Shown here in pieces: positions 1-9,316 of a stretch of DNA of 64,000 bases. Numbering within the stretch: position 1 is the first letter of the stretch; each line of letters begins with the position of its first letter. The stretch covers positions 890,785 through 954,784 of the forward strand of contig NZ_LT891959.1 of assembly GCF_900186465.1 (NCBI RefSeq), in the 5' to 3' direction. The notes under the pieces are model-generated. The model did no database searches and had not been told where the DNA came from. It was given only the letters and a program-made list of their open reading frames with translations. This stretch comes from Centipeda felix (GTDB taxonomy: Bacteria > Bacillota > Negativicutes > Selenomonadales > Selenomonadaceae). The position numbers and the translations under genes were made by a program.

Positions 1-1155
1 GTCGATCATATCTGCCTGACTCTCCCACGGCACATAGTCGAGCTTTGCCTGACCATAGCCCGCAGGCGCGAGCGGCTGATGATTGTAGCCGTGCAGCCCG
101 AGCTCCCCACCCATGTCGATCAGCTCGCGGCCATAGATGATGAGCGCGTCGCGCGCCGCACGTCCGCCGAGCGCATGGAAGGGGCCTTTGATCTGTGCGT
201 TATAGTTTTCGATGATCGCCCCCGAGAGGCGGAGGTTCTCGTCCTTTGCGAGTTTGCGCACGAACGGCCACCAGATTTTCCGGTAGAATGTCGCCGTATC
301 CACGCCGAGCTCATTGTAGATATGGGGGAAATCTCCATCGGGCACCGGTGCCGGGAAGTCGTCGAGGATGAAAATCTTGACACCGACCACGGGGTAGATC
401 GGATCCGTTCCGCAGTGCGCGAGCATTGCCATATAGATACCGAGATTTGTCTTGTCGTCGCGCTCCATCCCATTATACATATAGACATGGCCGTCGCCAA
501 GGCTTTTCTCCCAGACGAGCGGCACGCCCGCTGCCGTGGCAATCTGCACCTCGGCATCGGGCGTGAGTGTCGTCAGATTGACCTGTGTCGTGTAGCTGTC
601 ACCGCCGTTAAAGCTGAATCCCTTCGCCCCGACGAGAAAGTTCGTGACCACATAGATCCCGAGCGCATCTTCCACCGTACCCACATCGGCAATGCCGACA
701 TCCGCGAGCAGTGACGCATCGATCGCATCCTTGTCCTCCTGCCAGATCCGCTGCATGGCAAGGAGCGTTCCGCCGCCGCGCACATAGTCCATGACTGCAG
801 GCAGCATCGTCACCCGCTGGAGATGCCCCGTCGTAATCGCCACGCCCGTATAGGAATCATCGAGCGGGACACTCTCATCCATCGGATGGCTCTCGTATGC
901 CTTGCGCTTTTCCGTCAGCAGCTTCTCCACATTGTGCCGCGTATACATGCTCAGCACATCCGTCGGATCGTAGAGGATGAGGAACTTCTCCTGCGGCATA
1001 TCCCCGTCGAACGGTTTGTCATACACCGTATGGTTCCCGAGCAAACGATTGGAGAGTGCACCGAGGTGGAGGAAGCCGTCGAGACGGCTGTACTGGAAAA
1101 AACATCCGAGGAAGAACGAAACGAAAAGGAGGATGTAAAGACTGCGCTTATTCAT
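1..1155 (-). CDS. pelA(DA): Pel-type polysaccharide deacetylase (DUF2194), C-terminus cut by window edge
   Basis: About 385 residues are present; the gene runs off the window at base 1. It starts at ATG 1155 after GGAGG, overlapping the end of the preceding pelE-like gene. The N-terminus has one hydrophobic segment (residues 4-17) and is probably a membrane anchor or signal. The visible part carries two motifs of a CE4-like metal-dependent deacetylase: ILDDFP and, near residue 354, HGYNH (His-x3-His). Gram-positive-type Pel operons have the order pelD-pelE-deacetylase-pelF-pelG, which fits the two upstream genes here. It would partially deacetylate the Pel polymer at the cell surface. Family assignment rests on motifs and context; pelF and pelG would lie outside the window. 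Confidence 0.72.
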   Translation of the reverse strand, partial: MNKRSLYILLFVSFFLGCFFQYSRLDGFLHLGALSNRLLGNHTVYDKPFDGDMPQEKFLILYDPTDVLSMYTRHNVEKLLTEKRKAYESHPMDESVPLDDSYTGVAITTGHLQRVTMLPAVMDYVRGGGTLLAMQRIWQEDKDAIDASLLADVGIADVGTVEDALGIYVVTNFLVGAKGFSFNGGDSYTTQVNLTTLTPDAEVQIATAAGVPLVWEKSLGDGHVYMYNGMERDDKTNLGIYMAMLAHCGTDPIYPVVGVKIFILDDFPAPVPDGDFPHIYNELGVDTATFYRKIWWPFVRKLAKDENLRLSGAIIENYNAQIKGPFHALGGRAARDALIIYGRELIDMGGELGLHGYNHQPLAPAGYGQAKLDYVPWESQADMID

Positions 1156-2053
1156 GCACTCTACCTCCATCCCAATACCGTATCGCCTGCATTGCCTCGT
1201 TGCTGAGACGTACCGGCAGCTTCTTCAGGGCGCTGATCATCTCCAGCAGCTTCTCCCGCCGATGCGACGCCTGATAGACATTCATCAGGAGGAGGAGCGG
1301 CAGCTCGTCATTCGGGTGCTGCTCCCGCATCTCCAGACAGGACGCCTCCGCCTCGAGCATCTGTCCACCGTGAATCAGCTCACGGATCTCCTCCGCTCGG
1401 TAGGCGGGATGCTCGGGATGGCGCTCCGCGAGGAGACGCAGCATCTCCCTGTAGCGCGTGCGCTGCTGCTCGCGCGTCACCTCGTCGCCGTACTGACGCA
1501 AGAGGAACTCGCGCACCTTCTTGACGTACTCGTCCAGCAGGGCGTCGTCGTCCGCGCCGCGCTTGATCTGCTCCTCGAGGGTATAGATCTCCTCGTTCAG
1601 CTGCTCCATGTGCGCCGTCATGAGCGACACTGCATAGTAGGCGATCTCACGGTCGCTGTCGTGTACTGCCTCGTTCAGGATCGACTGCCGCTCCACCACA
1701 TTCTGCTTGATCGCATCGGTGAAGAACTTGCGCTTCAGCTTCGCATCATCGAGCAGAAAGGTATCACGCAGCGGCACAATATCGCCGCTGTAGGCGGGAT
1801 CATCGATCGAAAGGCTCAGATCCTCGTCTTCTTCGTCCGGTCCTGTACGGCGCATGAGCCCGAGCACCTGACCGATCAGCTCGTAGAGCAGCAGCAGCAC
1901 GAGTCCCGCGACCGGTATGGTAAGGGAGACGAGAGCCTTGGACAGTGCCGAGATCCACCCGCGATAACGCCATTCGAGCACGGTACAGACGAGAACCACG
2001 ACGAGGTATATGGCGACGAAGATCCATCCGCCCGGAACGCCCTCGTTCATCAT
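1148..2053 (-). CDS. pelE: PelE-like membrane protein with TPR region
   Basis: 301 residues. Two transmembrane segments lie at the N-terminus (about residues 11-27 and 39-62), followed by an acidic linker and a helical, TPR-like C-terminal half (about 150-300). That is the architecture of PelE, the small inner-membrane partner of PelD in Pel export complexes. Its start overlaps the pelD stop by 4 bp (ATGA) and its stop overlaps the start of the deacetylase gene, so the three are translationally coupled. Sequence identity to known PelE was not tested; the call depends on length, topology and position between pelD and the deacetylase gene. Confidence 0.68.
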   Translation of the reverse strand: MMNEGVPGGWIFVAIYLVVVLVCTVLEWRYRGWISALSKALVSLTIPVAGLVLLLLYELIGQVLGLMRRTGPDEEDEDLSLSIDDPAYSGDIVPLRDTFLLDDAKLKRKFFTDAIKQNVVERQSILNEAVHDSDREIAYYAVSLMTAHMEQLNEEIYTLEEQIKRGADDDALLDEYVKKVREFLLRQYGDEVTREQQRTRYREMLRLLAERHPEHPAYRAEEIRELIHGGQMLEAEASCLEMREQHPNDELPLLLLMNVYQASHRREKLLEMISALKKLPVRLSNEAMQAIRYWDGGRVHE

Positions 2054-4185
2054 AGTGACTGACTCTCCCCCGTTTCAATCCCGACCTTTGCGAGACGTTC
2101 CCGCACCATGGCAAGCGTCTTGCCCGTAACATCCGAGAGGAGCAGCGAGACGCCTTTCTCTGTCGCGCCGATCACATCCTCGGCACGAATGCTGTTCGCG
2201 ATCTTATGGTCGAGCTCGCGATAACTCATGTGATGAATGTGGATCGGGAGCAGCGTGACAGGATAGTCCGGCTGCAGCCGACGGCGCTCGCGGAACTCCG
2301 CGACCACCTTATCGAACTCCTCCGCACGCAGGATGCGCGTATCGTCGAGATACTTGCGGTCGGCCGTCTCCTTCTCCCATGCGTAGGCATTCGCGAGCGA
2401 GCCCGCGACCAGGCGCGCCGTAATCGAGAGCAGATTTTGCTCGTAGAGGCTCCACTGCTCGAAGTCCAGATGATAAATCTGGACCACCGCAATGACCCTG
2501 CCGTCGTGGACAATCGGTGCGGCGAGATCGGGGACCCCCTTCATGAGGTCGCGGTTGACAAATATCTCGTGATCCTCGAGCACCCGCTTCAGATACGGAT
2601 GATCCTCCACGCGCAGCGAGCGCGGCAGCTCGTAGGTGCTGTCGCCGAGACGTACCTTCTGGCGCAGATAGTAGCCACCCTCACCCACCACATAGACCAC
2701 GACATCCTTGACGCTCAAGATTTCTGCCGTCACGGCTGCTGTCTGCGTATAGAGGTTCTCTGTCTCGACCGAGTCCAGACGCGAGGTGATGCGATAGAGG
2801 CGGCCGATGCTGTCGTCCGAATTGATGATCTGACGGTAGAGACGATCCTTGATGGCAACGCTCTCCTTGAACAGATTCTCAAGGAAGGAGACACGGTACT
2901 GCAGACGGCGCTTGACCCGCCCATCCGCACGCTGACGGAACGCCTCACGATCGGCAAAGTAGCCCGTCAGCACGGCGGTAAAAAAGTAGGAAACAAAGTG
3001 GAGGAACTCCGGCGGGCTGTAGAGGAGCGCCACGAGATCCCAGCCCTGCCCGAGCAGCGAGCGGATGAGGATCACGAGTGAAAATCCGGCGGCAAGGAGT
3101 GCCTGCTGCTTTCCGTAGAGAAGCCCCATACAGCTGATGTAGATAAAGGCAAAGTCCACATAGATGATCGGATTGACCGGCGTTCCGCCCTGCAAATGCG
3201 TCACACCGAGCGTCAGGAGTGCACCGACGATATTCTCCACGAAGGGGACGACGGTGCGCATGATGCGCGCACGCTGTGCCCGACGGATGTACTCCATGCC
3301 CTCCGCCTGCGCCGTCTCGCGCGCCGCCTTCATCGCCGCCCATGTCTCGCGCAGCCCGGGGACAAGTGGGCGGCGTGGCTGCCAGCCCAGCAGCTCCGAA
3401 GCTATCGTGCTCCGAAGCACGGCAATCCCGTGCGGGTGATGCGGGGTGGCGGACGTATGCATCGAGGGGAAGAAGTCCGCGCAGATCATATAGAGATCCT
3501 CCATCGTCGTCCCCTCTGTGGGGGCAATGTGGAGATATGGCTCATGAAAGTCACGCGCCGTTGCCTGATAGATTGCATAGACCGCGTCACGCGCATCGAC
3601 CAACCCGCACATCGTCTCGGCGGGCGCGACGTACTTCGGCAGAGAACGCCCCGTGAGCGCCATGCTGAACAGGCGTCCGATCAGGCCATCCTCCGCCGTC
3701 ATCCCCGGAGCATAGAGCTCGGGAAGACGGATGACAGAGACGGGAACGCCCTGTGCACGATACGCCATGCCGAGCTCTTCGAGCCGTACGAAAAGCCTGC
3801 CGTCCGCATTCTGTGGATTCACTGCATCACGTTCCGTCGGCTGCGTCCCGGCGGCAAACACCTCGTCGTCGGAGAGCAGAAAAACCTGCTTGACCGCACG
3901 CTCCTGCGCCATGCGCAGGAGCGCATCCAGACGACGCATCGCAACGGAGGTGTCGCGCTCCAGTCGGTAGACGAGCAGATCCAGATTCTGAACCGAAAAG
4001 ACCTGTGCCGCCTCCGCACTGTCCACCTCGCAGTCATACGTGTGAATCCCCTGCGGAGGACGTTCTCCCTCCACCGCGCGAAAACGATAGAGCTCCCACC
4101 CCTCCTTTGCGCAGCATGCACCGAGCAGCTGCTCCAGATAGCGTGGAAGCCCAACGAACATCGCCTTTTTTGTCCATGTACTCAT
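2050..4185 (-). CDS. pelD: PelD-like c-di-GMP receptor with N-terminal SDR/epimerase domain
   Basis: 711 residues. Residues 1 to about 300 look like an NAD-dependent epimerase/SDR domain. Residues about 310-405 hold roughly four transmembrane segments, about 440-590 a GAF domain, and about 600-711 a degenerate GGDEF domain. At residues 667-670 it has RAED, an RxxD inhibitory-site motif followed by VIGATEKG where an active cyclase has the GG(D/E)EF loop, so it should bind c-di-GMP but not make it. PelD is the post-translational switch of Pel polysaccharide synthesis. The SDR domain is absent from Pseudomonas PelD. It is the first gene of the operon and is followed directly by pelE. Confidence 0.8.
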   Translation of the reverse strand: MSTWTKKAMFVGLPRYLEQLLGACCAKEGWELYRFRAVEGERPPQGIHTYDCEVDSAEAAQVFSVQNLDLLVYRLERDTSVAMRRLDALLRMAQERAVKQVFLLSDDEVFAAGTQPTERDAVNPQNADGRLFVRLEELGMAYRAQGVPVSVIRLPELYAPGMTAEDGLIGRLFSMALTGRSLPKYVAPAETMCGLVDARDAVYAIYQATARDFHEPYLHIAPTEGTTMEDLYMICADFFPSMHTSATPHHPHGIAVLRSTIASELLGWQPRRPLVPGLRETWAAMKAARETAQAEGMEYIRRAQRARIMRTVVPFVENIVGALLTLGVTHLQGGTPVNPIIYVDFAFIYISCMGLLYGKQQALLAAGFSLVILIRSLLGQGWDLVALLYSPPEFLHFVSYFFTAVLTGYFADREAFRQRADGRVKRRLQYRVSFLENLFKESVAIKDRLYRQIINSDDSIGRLYRITSRLDSVETENLYTQTAAVTAEILSVKDVVVYVVGEGGYYLRQKVRLGDSTYELPRSLRVEDHPYLKRVLEDHEIFVNRDLMKGVPDLAAPIVHDGRVIAVVQIYHLDFEQWSLYEQNLLSITARLVAGSLANAYAWEKETADRKYLDDTRILRAEEFDKVVAEFRERRRLQPDYPVTLLPIHIHHMSYRELDHKIANSIRAEDVIGATEKGVSLLLSDVTGKTLAMVRERLAKVGIETGESQSL

Positions 4186-4543
4186 GTCATCATCCTATTC
4201 TTGCGACAGTCGGCATCTCACCAAGGGATAGTCCATACAACCCATGCCATTTCCGCCAAACAACAAATAACAAATAATGGCACGATATGGAAATAGCAAC
4301 TATATCGATGAAGATCCAAATTTTTAGCAGCTACATTTTATCGCATTTTCTTAAGAAACAATACAAAGAGAGCAGGAACAAAATTATAAATTCCACTCTC
4401 TTGGTCTTATATCGCACAAATCCTTCTTCAACACCCGATATTCCAACGTTTTGTGATGTGTCCCGCACGGTATCAACCTAAAGAATAGGCTCTATCACAT
4501 AAGAAGAAAGCACTGGGATAAACATCCCAAGGTATATATCGAA
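4186..4543. other. AT-rich intergenic region upstream of pelD
   Basis: Much more AT-rich than its surroundings. It must contain the pel promoter on the minus strand. A possible -10 (GATAAA on the minus strand, near 4338) is weak and I cannot assign the start site. Short ORFs here have no ribosome binding site or recognisable product. Confidence 0.5.
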
Positions 4544-4590
4544 AAAAGCATCTCCTATTACAGTCATTTTTTGTAATAAGAGATGCTTTT
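4544..4590 (-). terminator. Terminator of cysK
   Basis: A near-perfect hairpin of about 19 bp (arms AAAAGCATCTC... and ...GAGATGCTTTT) lies 38 bp after the cysK stop on the minus strand and is followed by T-rich sequence. Confidence 0.8.
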
Positions 4591-4627
4591 GCGTATTTTT
4601 TACGAAGGACTAATAAGAAGTAATTTT

Positions 4628-5563
4628 TTACTTACCTGCAAAGAGGTCCGTTGAGAGGTAGCGGTCACCGCCATCGGGCAGGAGGGCGACGATCGTCTTA
4701 CCCTCATACTCCGGACGCTTTGCCAGCTCCACCGCCGCTGCGAGTGCTGCACCTGAGGAGATGCCAACCAACGCGCCTTCGCGCCGAGCGAACTCGCGCC
4801 CGTAGACAAAGGCATCGTCATTCGACACGCGGATCACCTCATCATAGACCTTCGTGTCGAGCGTGTTGGGGACGAAGCCCGCGCCGAGTCCCTGCAGTTT
4901 GTGCGGGCCGGGCTTGCCGCCCGAGAGCACGGGCGAGTCCGTCGGCTCCACTGCGACGATGTATACGGCGGGATTCTGCTGCTTCAAATAGCGGCCTGTG
5001 CCCGTCACCGTGCCGCCCGTACCGACCCCGGCGACAAAGGCATCCACCTTGCCGTCCGTGTCCGCCCAGATCTCGGGGCCCGTCGTCCGCTCGTGCGCGG
5101 CAGGATTCGCGAGATTCTCGAACTGCGAGGGGATGAACGAATTCGGGATCTCCTTCTGCAGCTGTTCTGCACGCGCAATAGCGCCCTTCATCCCCTGTGC
5201 CCCCTCCGTGAGGACAATCTCTGCGCCGTATGCCTTCAGCAGGTTGCGGCGCTCCACGCTCATCGTCTCCGGCATCGTGAGAATCGCACGGTAGCCGCGC
5301 GCCGCCGCCACCGAGGCGATACCGATGCCCGTGTTGCCGCTCGTCGGCTCGATCAGCGTCGCCCCCGGCGCGATCCTGCCGTCTTTCTCTGCCTGCTCAA
5401 CCATTGCAGCCGCAATACGATCCTTCACCGAGCCCGACGGGTTGAAATACTCGAGCTTCACGAGGAGATTCGCCTTGAGATCATGCGCCTTCGCGAACGA
5501 CTTCGCCGCGAGAAGCGGCGTGCGACCGATGATCTCCGTCACACTCTGATATACCTTCCCCAT
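4628..5563 (-). CDS. cysK: Cysteine synthase A (O-acetylserine sulfhydrylase)
   Basis: 311 residues, the normal length. It joins O-acetylserine and sulfide to form cysteine in the cytoplasm. The PLP lysine is in NPSGSVKDR (about residue 47). TSGNTG (about 75-80) binds the substrate, [10 protein letters not shown] holds the PLP phosphate and SSGAA lies near the C-terminus. It is transcribed alone, from a clear promoter at 5621-5649 to its own terminator. Confidence 0.95.
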   Translation of the reverse strand: MGKVYQSVTEIIGRTPLLAAKSFAKAHDLKANLLVKLEYFNPSGSVKDRIAAAMVEQAEKDGRIAPGATLIEPTSGNTGIGIASVAAARGYRAILTMPETMSVERRNLLKAYGAEIVLTEGAQGMKGAIARAEQLQKEIPNSFIPSQFENLANPAAHERTTGPEIWADTDGKVDAFVAGVGTGGTVTGTGRYLKQQNPAVYIVAVEPTDSPVLSGGKPGPHKLQGLGAGFVPNTLDTKVYDEVIRVSNDDAFVYGREFARREGALVGISSGAALAAAVELAKRPEYEGKTIVALLPDGGDRYLSTDLFAGK

Positions 5564-5620
5564 TGTATCGTCTCCTTCATCTTTATATTATTAGCAAACA
5601 TACCAAAAAACTATGTTTGT

Positions 5621-5649
5621 AGTTTACACGATTTCAGGTACTGTGTCAA
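5621..5649 (-). promoter_or_regulatory. cysK promoter
   Basis: Read on the minus strand: TTGACA (5649-5644), 17 bp, TAAACT (5626-5621). It lies about 58 bp upstream of the cysK start. Confidence 0.75.
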
Positions 5650-5660
5650 GGGAGGAAATG

Positions 5661-5688
5661 AAAAAAGCGCACCCGATGGATGCGCACA
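5661..5688 (-). terminator. Terminator of the sorbose-type PTS operon
   Basis: On the minus strand: a GC-rich hairpin (TGCGCATCC, ATC, GGGTGCGC) followed by six T residues, just after the EIIA stop at 5699. Confidence 0.8.
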
Positions 5689-5698
5689 CCATACTACT

Positions 5699-6127
5699 TC
5701 ACAAATCATCATCTTCTTCATTCAGTAACGACGCATGAAAGAAGTGCACTCCCTGACTAGCGGCTGCAGCAGCCTGTTTCATGAGGGCATGAATATCCCA
5801 CTCTCGATCGGCATTCCGAATGCTGACCATTTCGATGAGCATCGGAAGATTAACCCCTGTGACAATCCCATAGGACAGATCTCCCACCGCCAGTCGACAT
5901 GCTGCATTAAACGGACTGCCCCCGAAGAGATCATTGAGAAAAAGCAGTCCATTCGTACAATCCAGCTGGGCAATCGCATCCTTATACTTTACCAGTACAT
6001 CGTCCAGACTCTCTCCCGGCATAAGTGTCACTGTTCTCAGATTCTTCTGCGTACCGCAGATCATTTCACAGGACTTTCGCAGCTCCTCTGCGAGACTCCC
6101 ATGAGCACCTATGATGATCCCAAACAT
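5699..6127 (-). CDS. PTS EIIA, mannose/sorbose family
   Basis: 142 residues, a single EIIA-Man domain. The phosphorylated histidine is His9 in GIIIGAHG. FLNDLFGGSPFNAA is the family signature. It accepts phosphate from HPr and passes it to EIIB (10146-10619), whose matching EIIC and EIID lie in the same minus-strand cluster. It follows the RpiR-type regulator by 43 bp. A close paralogue is encoded at 50650-51081, with near-identical N-terminal and central blocks. Confidence 0.9.
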   Translation of the reverse strand: MFGIIIGAHGSLAEELRKSCEMICGTQKNLRTVTLMPGESLDDVLVKYKDAIAQLDCTNGLLFLNDLFGGSPFNAACRLAVGDLSYGIVTGVNLPMLIEMVSIRNADREWDIHALMKQAAAAASQGVHFFHASLLNEEDDDL

Positions 6128-6170
6128 ACTGTATTCTCCTTTGTCCCACAGACAGATGTCCTGTCATCCG

Positions 6171-7037
6171 TTACATCTTCTGCTCTGAAAGTCGCTGTTC
6201 ATGTACATCAACGAAGGATGACGAATCCTGTTTGGCACTGAGCAGCATGTAATAAAGTGCTTCAACGACAGCCGTCATGCTCAGACGTGTCGATGAAAAG
6301 CTGAAGTTTCGAAAAAGGATGCGTTCCCGTGAGGCAGCATACAGTACGTAGTGACTCATGCGAGCTAACGAGGAATGCACCTGATTCGTAACCAGGACAA
6401 TCAGCACCCCTTGTTCACGTGCTGCAGCAACGATACGCATGAGATCTTTCGTCTCTCCGGATGAAGAGAACACGAGCATAACGTCCTCCGGGCGCGCCGC
6501 ATGCATCATCGCGAGCATGTGCTCCCAAACAGGCGCAGAAATCGCTGCAAGTCCGAGCTCGTTGAGCTTATAGCCTGCATCCATGGCGACAGGTATCGTA
6601 TTGCCCATAGCGGCACAAAAGACCAATCTTGCCTTCCCGACACGCTCCACGACCGTGCGAAACATTGCGGGGTCAATCTCTGCCAACGTCCTTCGCAATT
6701 CCTCTTGCTTGCAGGAAAAAATAATTTGCAGAGACACATCCATCTGAGCACAATCTAATTCATCCGAATCGACATGATCCTTATGTGACGAAGCATGGAT
6801 TGCCATTTCCTTCGCCATATTAATTTTTAGATGGTGGAATCCGTTGCATCCACATTTTTTACAGAACCGAACGACCGTCGCGTCACTCGTTCCACAGGTT
6901 GCAGCAAGCTCGGAAATCGTCATATCAACAACATGGGATTCGTGCTTCAGAACGTAGTCAGCTACTCGTTTCTCTGCGTCAAAGAACAAGGCATAGTTGG
7001 AAAGAATCTTTTCCAAAACTTTTTCCGAGTCGGACAC
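6171..7037 (-). CDS. RpiR-family transcriptional regulator (HTH + SIS)
   Basis: 288 residues. An N-terminal RpiR helix-turn-helix (about 1-80, with TISELAATCGTSDATVVRF as the recognition region) is followed by a sugar-isomerase-like SIS domain (about 125-260, with VFSSSGETKD) that usually binds a phosphosugar. Translation starts at GTG 7037 behind AAAGGAAG. It sits between the SorE-like dehydrogenase and EIIA, so it probably controls this PTS operon in response to the imported sugar phosphate. A copy of the dispersed repeat separates it from the upstream genes. Confidence 0.88.
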   Translation of the reverse strand: MSDSEKVLEKILSNYALFFDAEKRVADYVLKHESHVVDMTISELAATCGTSDATVVRFCKKCGCNGFHHLKINMAKEMAIHASSHKDHVDSDELDCAQMDVSLQIIFSCKQEELRRTLAEIDPAMFRTVVERVGKARLVFCAAMGNTIPVAMDAGYKLNELGLAAISAPVWEHMLAMMHAARPEDVMLVFSSSGETKDLMRIVAAAREQGVLIVLVTNQVHSSLARMSHYVLYAASRERILFRNFSFSSTRLSMTAVVEALYYMLLSAKQDSSSFVDVHEQRLSEQKM

Positions 7038-7057
7038 GGGATTTGCTTCCTTTCAGG

Positions 7058-7182
7058 ATATAAGAGCCACGCATAAATTCAGCACTGTCATCTTGGCATA
7101 TCTTTTGGGTTGCGCTTCGGCAGAATATCCTTCACAGAGCACCTCTCTGTTCGGTTTTCTGCCTCATTCGGACGTCACTCTG
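7058..7182 (+). repeat. Dispersed repeat, copy 1 (partial)
   Basis: Matches the plus-strand reading of the copy at 28258: CATAAATTCAGCAC, then the CTTCGGC...AAATCC...CACAGAGCAC...CGGTTTT core, then CTCATTCGGACG. The right inverted end is missing. It lies between the dehydrogenase stop and the rpiR start, inside the PTS gene cluster. Confidence 0.75.
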
Positions 7183-7207
7183 AGGAGCGGTTTGCGCAAC
7201 GGATCCT

Positions 7208-8455
7208 TTATGCTTCGTTCAGCAGAATTCGTTCTGCTTCCGCACACCAAAACCCGCCATGTTCCTCTACAGCAGTCATAATCTTCGCCGCGTTTGGAAG
7301 ATGTGAAAGATCCGACAGCGATGAAAGTGGGAAATCGAGGTGCGTGTAGACCAGTTTCTTTCCTCCCGGAATATGTTTGAGGTGCAGCGTGGTGTCCACA
7401 ACTGCGCCGAGTCCTAGTACATGGGAGACGATCTTTTCGACATGCACCGTTCCATCCTCGATCAGGTGGATCGCCTCTTTCATATCCTCGGTATTTCCGC
7501 CGCTGGTGCCGACAATATGGGTAACATTATAATGCACATCAAAGAAGTTGATCGGTGCATGAAAATCACAATCCAAAGGACCGGCAAAGAAATTCAGGCA
7601 GCCATCCTGGGCAAGCATAGCACTTGCCTGTGTCACCATATCAGGATCGGCAGCCATGACAAACACATCATCAAAACCGCTGACCTGTTCCGGCAAGAGT
7701 CCACGCAGCTGCTGTGCATATTGAGGAACATCACGTGTATTCACGTAATGCAGGGTGACACCGTATTTCGCCGCCTCCTCCACCGGGTAGAGCCGACGAA
7801 CTAGCTCCAGTTTCTCCTGAGTACGCCCCGTAACAATGAGATGGCGCGGACGTCGCGCCCCATGCACGGCTAGGTCGATTGCCAGAAACCCCATTGGTCC
7901 CGTCGCTCCTAGGAGTGCCATAGCGCCGCCCTGTCTGGTCCCCATAACGTGCTCATGACTGTATTGATCGCACAGATGATACTGTGCACGGAATGCACCG
8001 ACAATACAGGAAAGAGGCTCCACGAGTGATCCTGCAAAATATGAATCACCATGATAGGAAAGCAGACTCCCATTGTCCATCACCTGACGATGAAAAATAC
8101 CATAGGTTGCGTCACCGCCAATCCATGGAAAGGAATATCCCGGTGCATAGGCACGAACATCTCCGATATTGGGCTGTATAACAAATTTATCGCCGACATG
8201 ATACTGTTCTTTCCACATATCACCCACGGCCGCAATACGTCCACAGAATTCATGCCCGACGATCACGGGATGTGTCGCAATATCTGCTGGAACCTTACGA
8301 TGATCGGCTCCATTCGATACGGCCTTTAACGTAGACATGCAGAGACTGTCTGTGATGATCTCCGCCATGATCTCATCCGGCTGCATAGGAGGCAGCTCAA
8401 ATTCCTCCAGCCGTAGATCATTTTTCCCATACAGACGAACTGCCTTCGTTTTCAT
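7208..8455 (-). CDS. SorE-like zinc-type dehydrogenase (sorbose-1-phosphate reductase family)
   Basis: 415 residues from ATG 8455, chosen because AAAGGAGG precedes it; an in-frame ATG 21 bp further out lacks this spacing. It has a medium-chain dehydrogenase fold: an N-terminal catalytic domain with GHEFCGRI (about residues 66-73) and a nucleotide-binding domain with GATGPMG (about 178). Length and context (mannose/sorbose-class PTS) match L-sorbose-1-phosphate reductase, which converts the PTS product to a hexitol phosphate. The true substrate is not shown by the sequence; other ketose or hexitol phosphates are possible. Confidence 0.72.
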   Translation of the reverse strand: MKTKAVRLYGKNDLRLEEFELPPMQPDEIMAEIITDSLCMSTLKAVSNGADHRKVPADIATHPVIVGHEFCGRIAAVGDMWKEQYHVGDKFVIQPNIGDVRAYAPGYSFPWIGGDATYGIFHRQVMDNGSLLSYHGDSYFAGSLVEPLSCIVGAFRAQYHLCDQYSHEHVMGTRQGGAMALLGATGPMGFLAIDLAVHGARRPRHLIVTGRTQEKLELVRRLYPVEEAAKYGVTLHYVNTRDVPQYAQQLRGLLPEQVSGFDDVFVMAADPDMVTQASAMLAQDGCLNFFAGPLDCDFHAPINFFDVHYNVTHIVGTSGGNTEDMKEAIHLIEDGTVHVEKIVSHVLGLGAVVDTTLHLKHIPGGKKLVYTHLDFPLSSLSDLSHLPNAAKIMTAVEEHGGFWCAEAERILLNEA

Positions 8456-8479
8456 CGAGATACCTCCTTTTCCCACAGA

Positions 8480-9304
8480 TCAGTCAAGAACACCGAGCCA
8501 TGCCCCGATAATTCCGACAGCAAAAAGCCCGAAAATCAAGGTAATGGGGTTAATGTTCCGCCGCAGGAGCTTGCACAGAAGCAGCGTTAATCCAAGTCCA
8601 AGCATCCCCGGCATCAGCTGATCGAGAATATTTTGTACTGTCGTAACGACAACTGTACCATCGGGACTCGCAATTTCTGACACGACAACAGGAATATCGA
8701 TATGCGTCCATTTTGCAATCAGCGCGCCCATGACAAACATGCCAAGGATGGTCGCCCCTTCCGTAATCTTCTGCAGCAAATTACCGCCCAGATCACGAAC
8801 GACGAGATCGATCCCCTTGTTGTACCCGTAGACGACACCAAAGTAGAGTGCGGCCAAGCGCACTATATTGAACAACAGGAAGAAGATAACCGGTCCCAGA
8901 AGACTTCCACCAAGCGCCAGGCTAGCGCCCAACGCCGCAGTAATGGGACGCAAGGTTCCCCAAAATACAGGATCTCCCACACCACAAAGAGGCCCCATGA
9001 GCCCTATCTTGATGCTGTTAATCGTTCCATCGGATACCTCTGCACCATTGGCCCGCGCTTCTTCCATTGCAGCCGTCACGCCAAGAACAGGTCCTGCGCA
9101 AGCCGGCGTGACGTTGAAAAAGTTCAGATGGCGTTTTAATGCTACAGCCTGCTCTGCCTTATCATGATAGAGACGTTTGATCGCCGGTACCATATCAAAA
9201 CAGAAGCCCAATGCATGAATACGCTCGAAATTAAACGACGCCTGCTGGAGATTCGAACGCATAAAGATCCAGAACAGATCGGATTTTGTCAATTTCTTTT
9301 CCAT
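8480..9304 (-). CDS. PTS EIID, mannose/fructose/sorbose family
   Basis: 274 residues, typical EIID. It begins with KLTKSDLFWIFMRSN, followed by the conserved FNFERIHALGF and GLMGPLCGVGDP blocks. Hydrophobic segments lie mainly in the C-terminal half. It pairs with EIIC (9317-10114) to form the membrane channel of this transporter and is 12 bp downstream of it in the same operon. Confidence 0.93.
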   Translation of the reverse strand: MEKKLTKSDLFWIFMRSNLQQASFNFERIHALGFCFDMVPAIKRLYHDKAEQAVALKRHLNFFNVTPACAGPVLGVTAAMEEARANGAEVSDGTINSIKIGLMGPLCGVGDPVFWGTLRPITAALGASLALGGSLLGPVIFFLLFNIVRLAALYFGVVYGYNKGIDLVVRDLGGNLLQKITEGATILGMFVMGALIAKWTHIDIPVVVSEIASPDGTVVVTTVQNILDQLMPGMLGLGLTLLLCKLLRRNINPITLIFGLFAVGIIGAWLGVLD

Positions 9305-9316
9305 GTCTATTCCCTC

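Noticed and set aside
4287..4481. Small plus-strand ORF of 64 codons in the pelD-cysK gap
   Set aside because: No ribosome binding site, low complexity typical of AT-rich intergenic DNA, no recognisable product.
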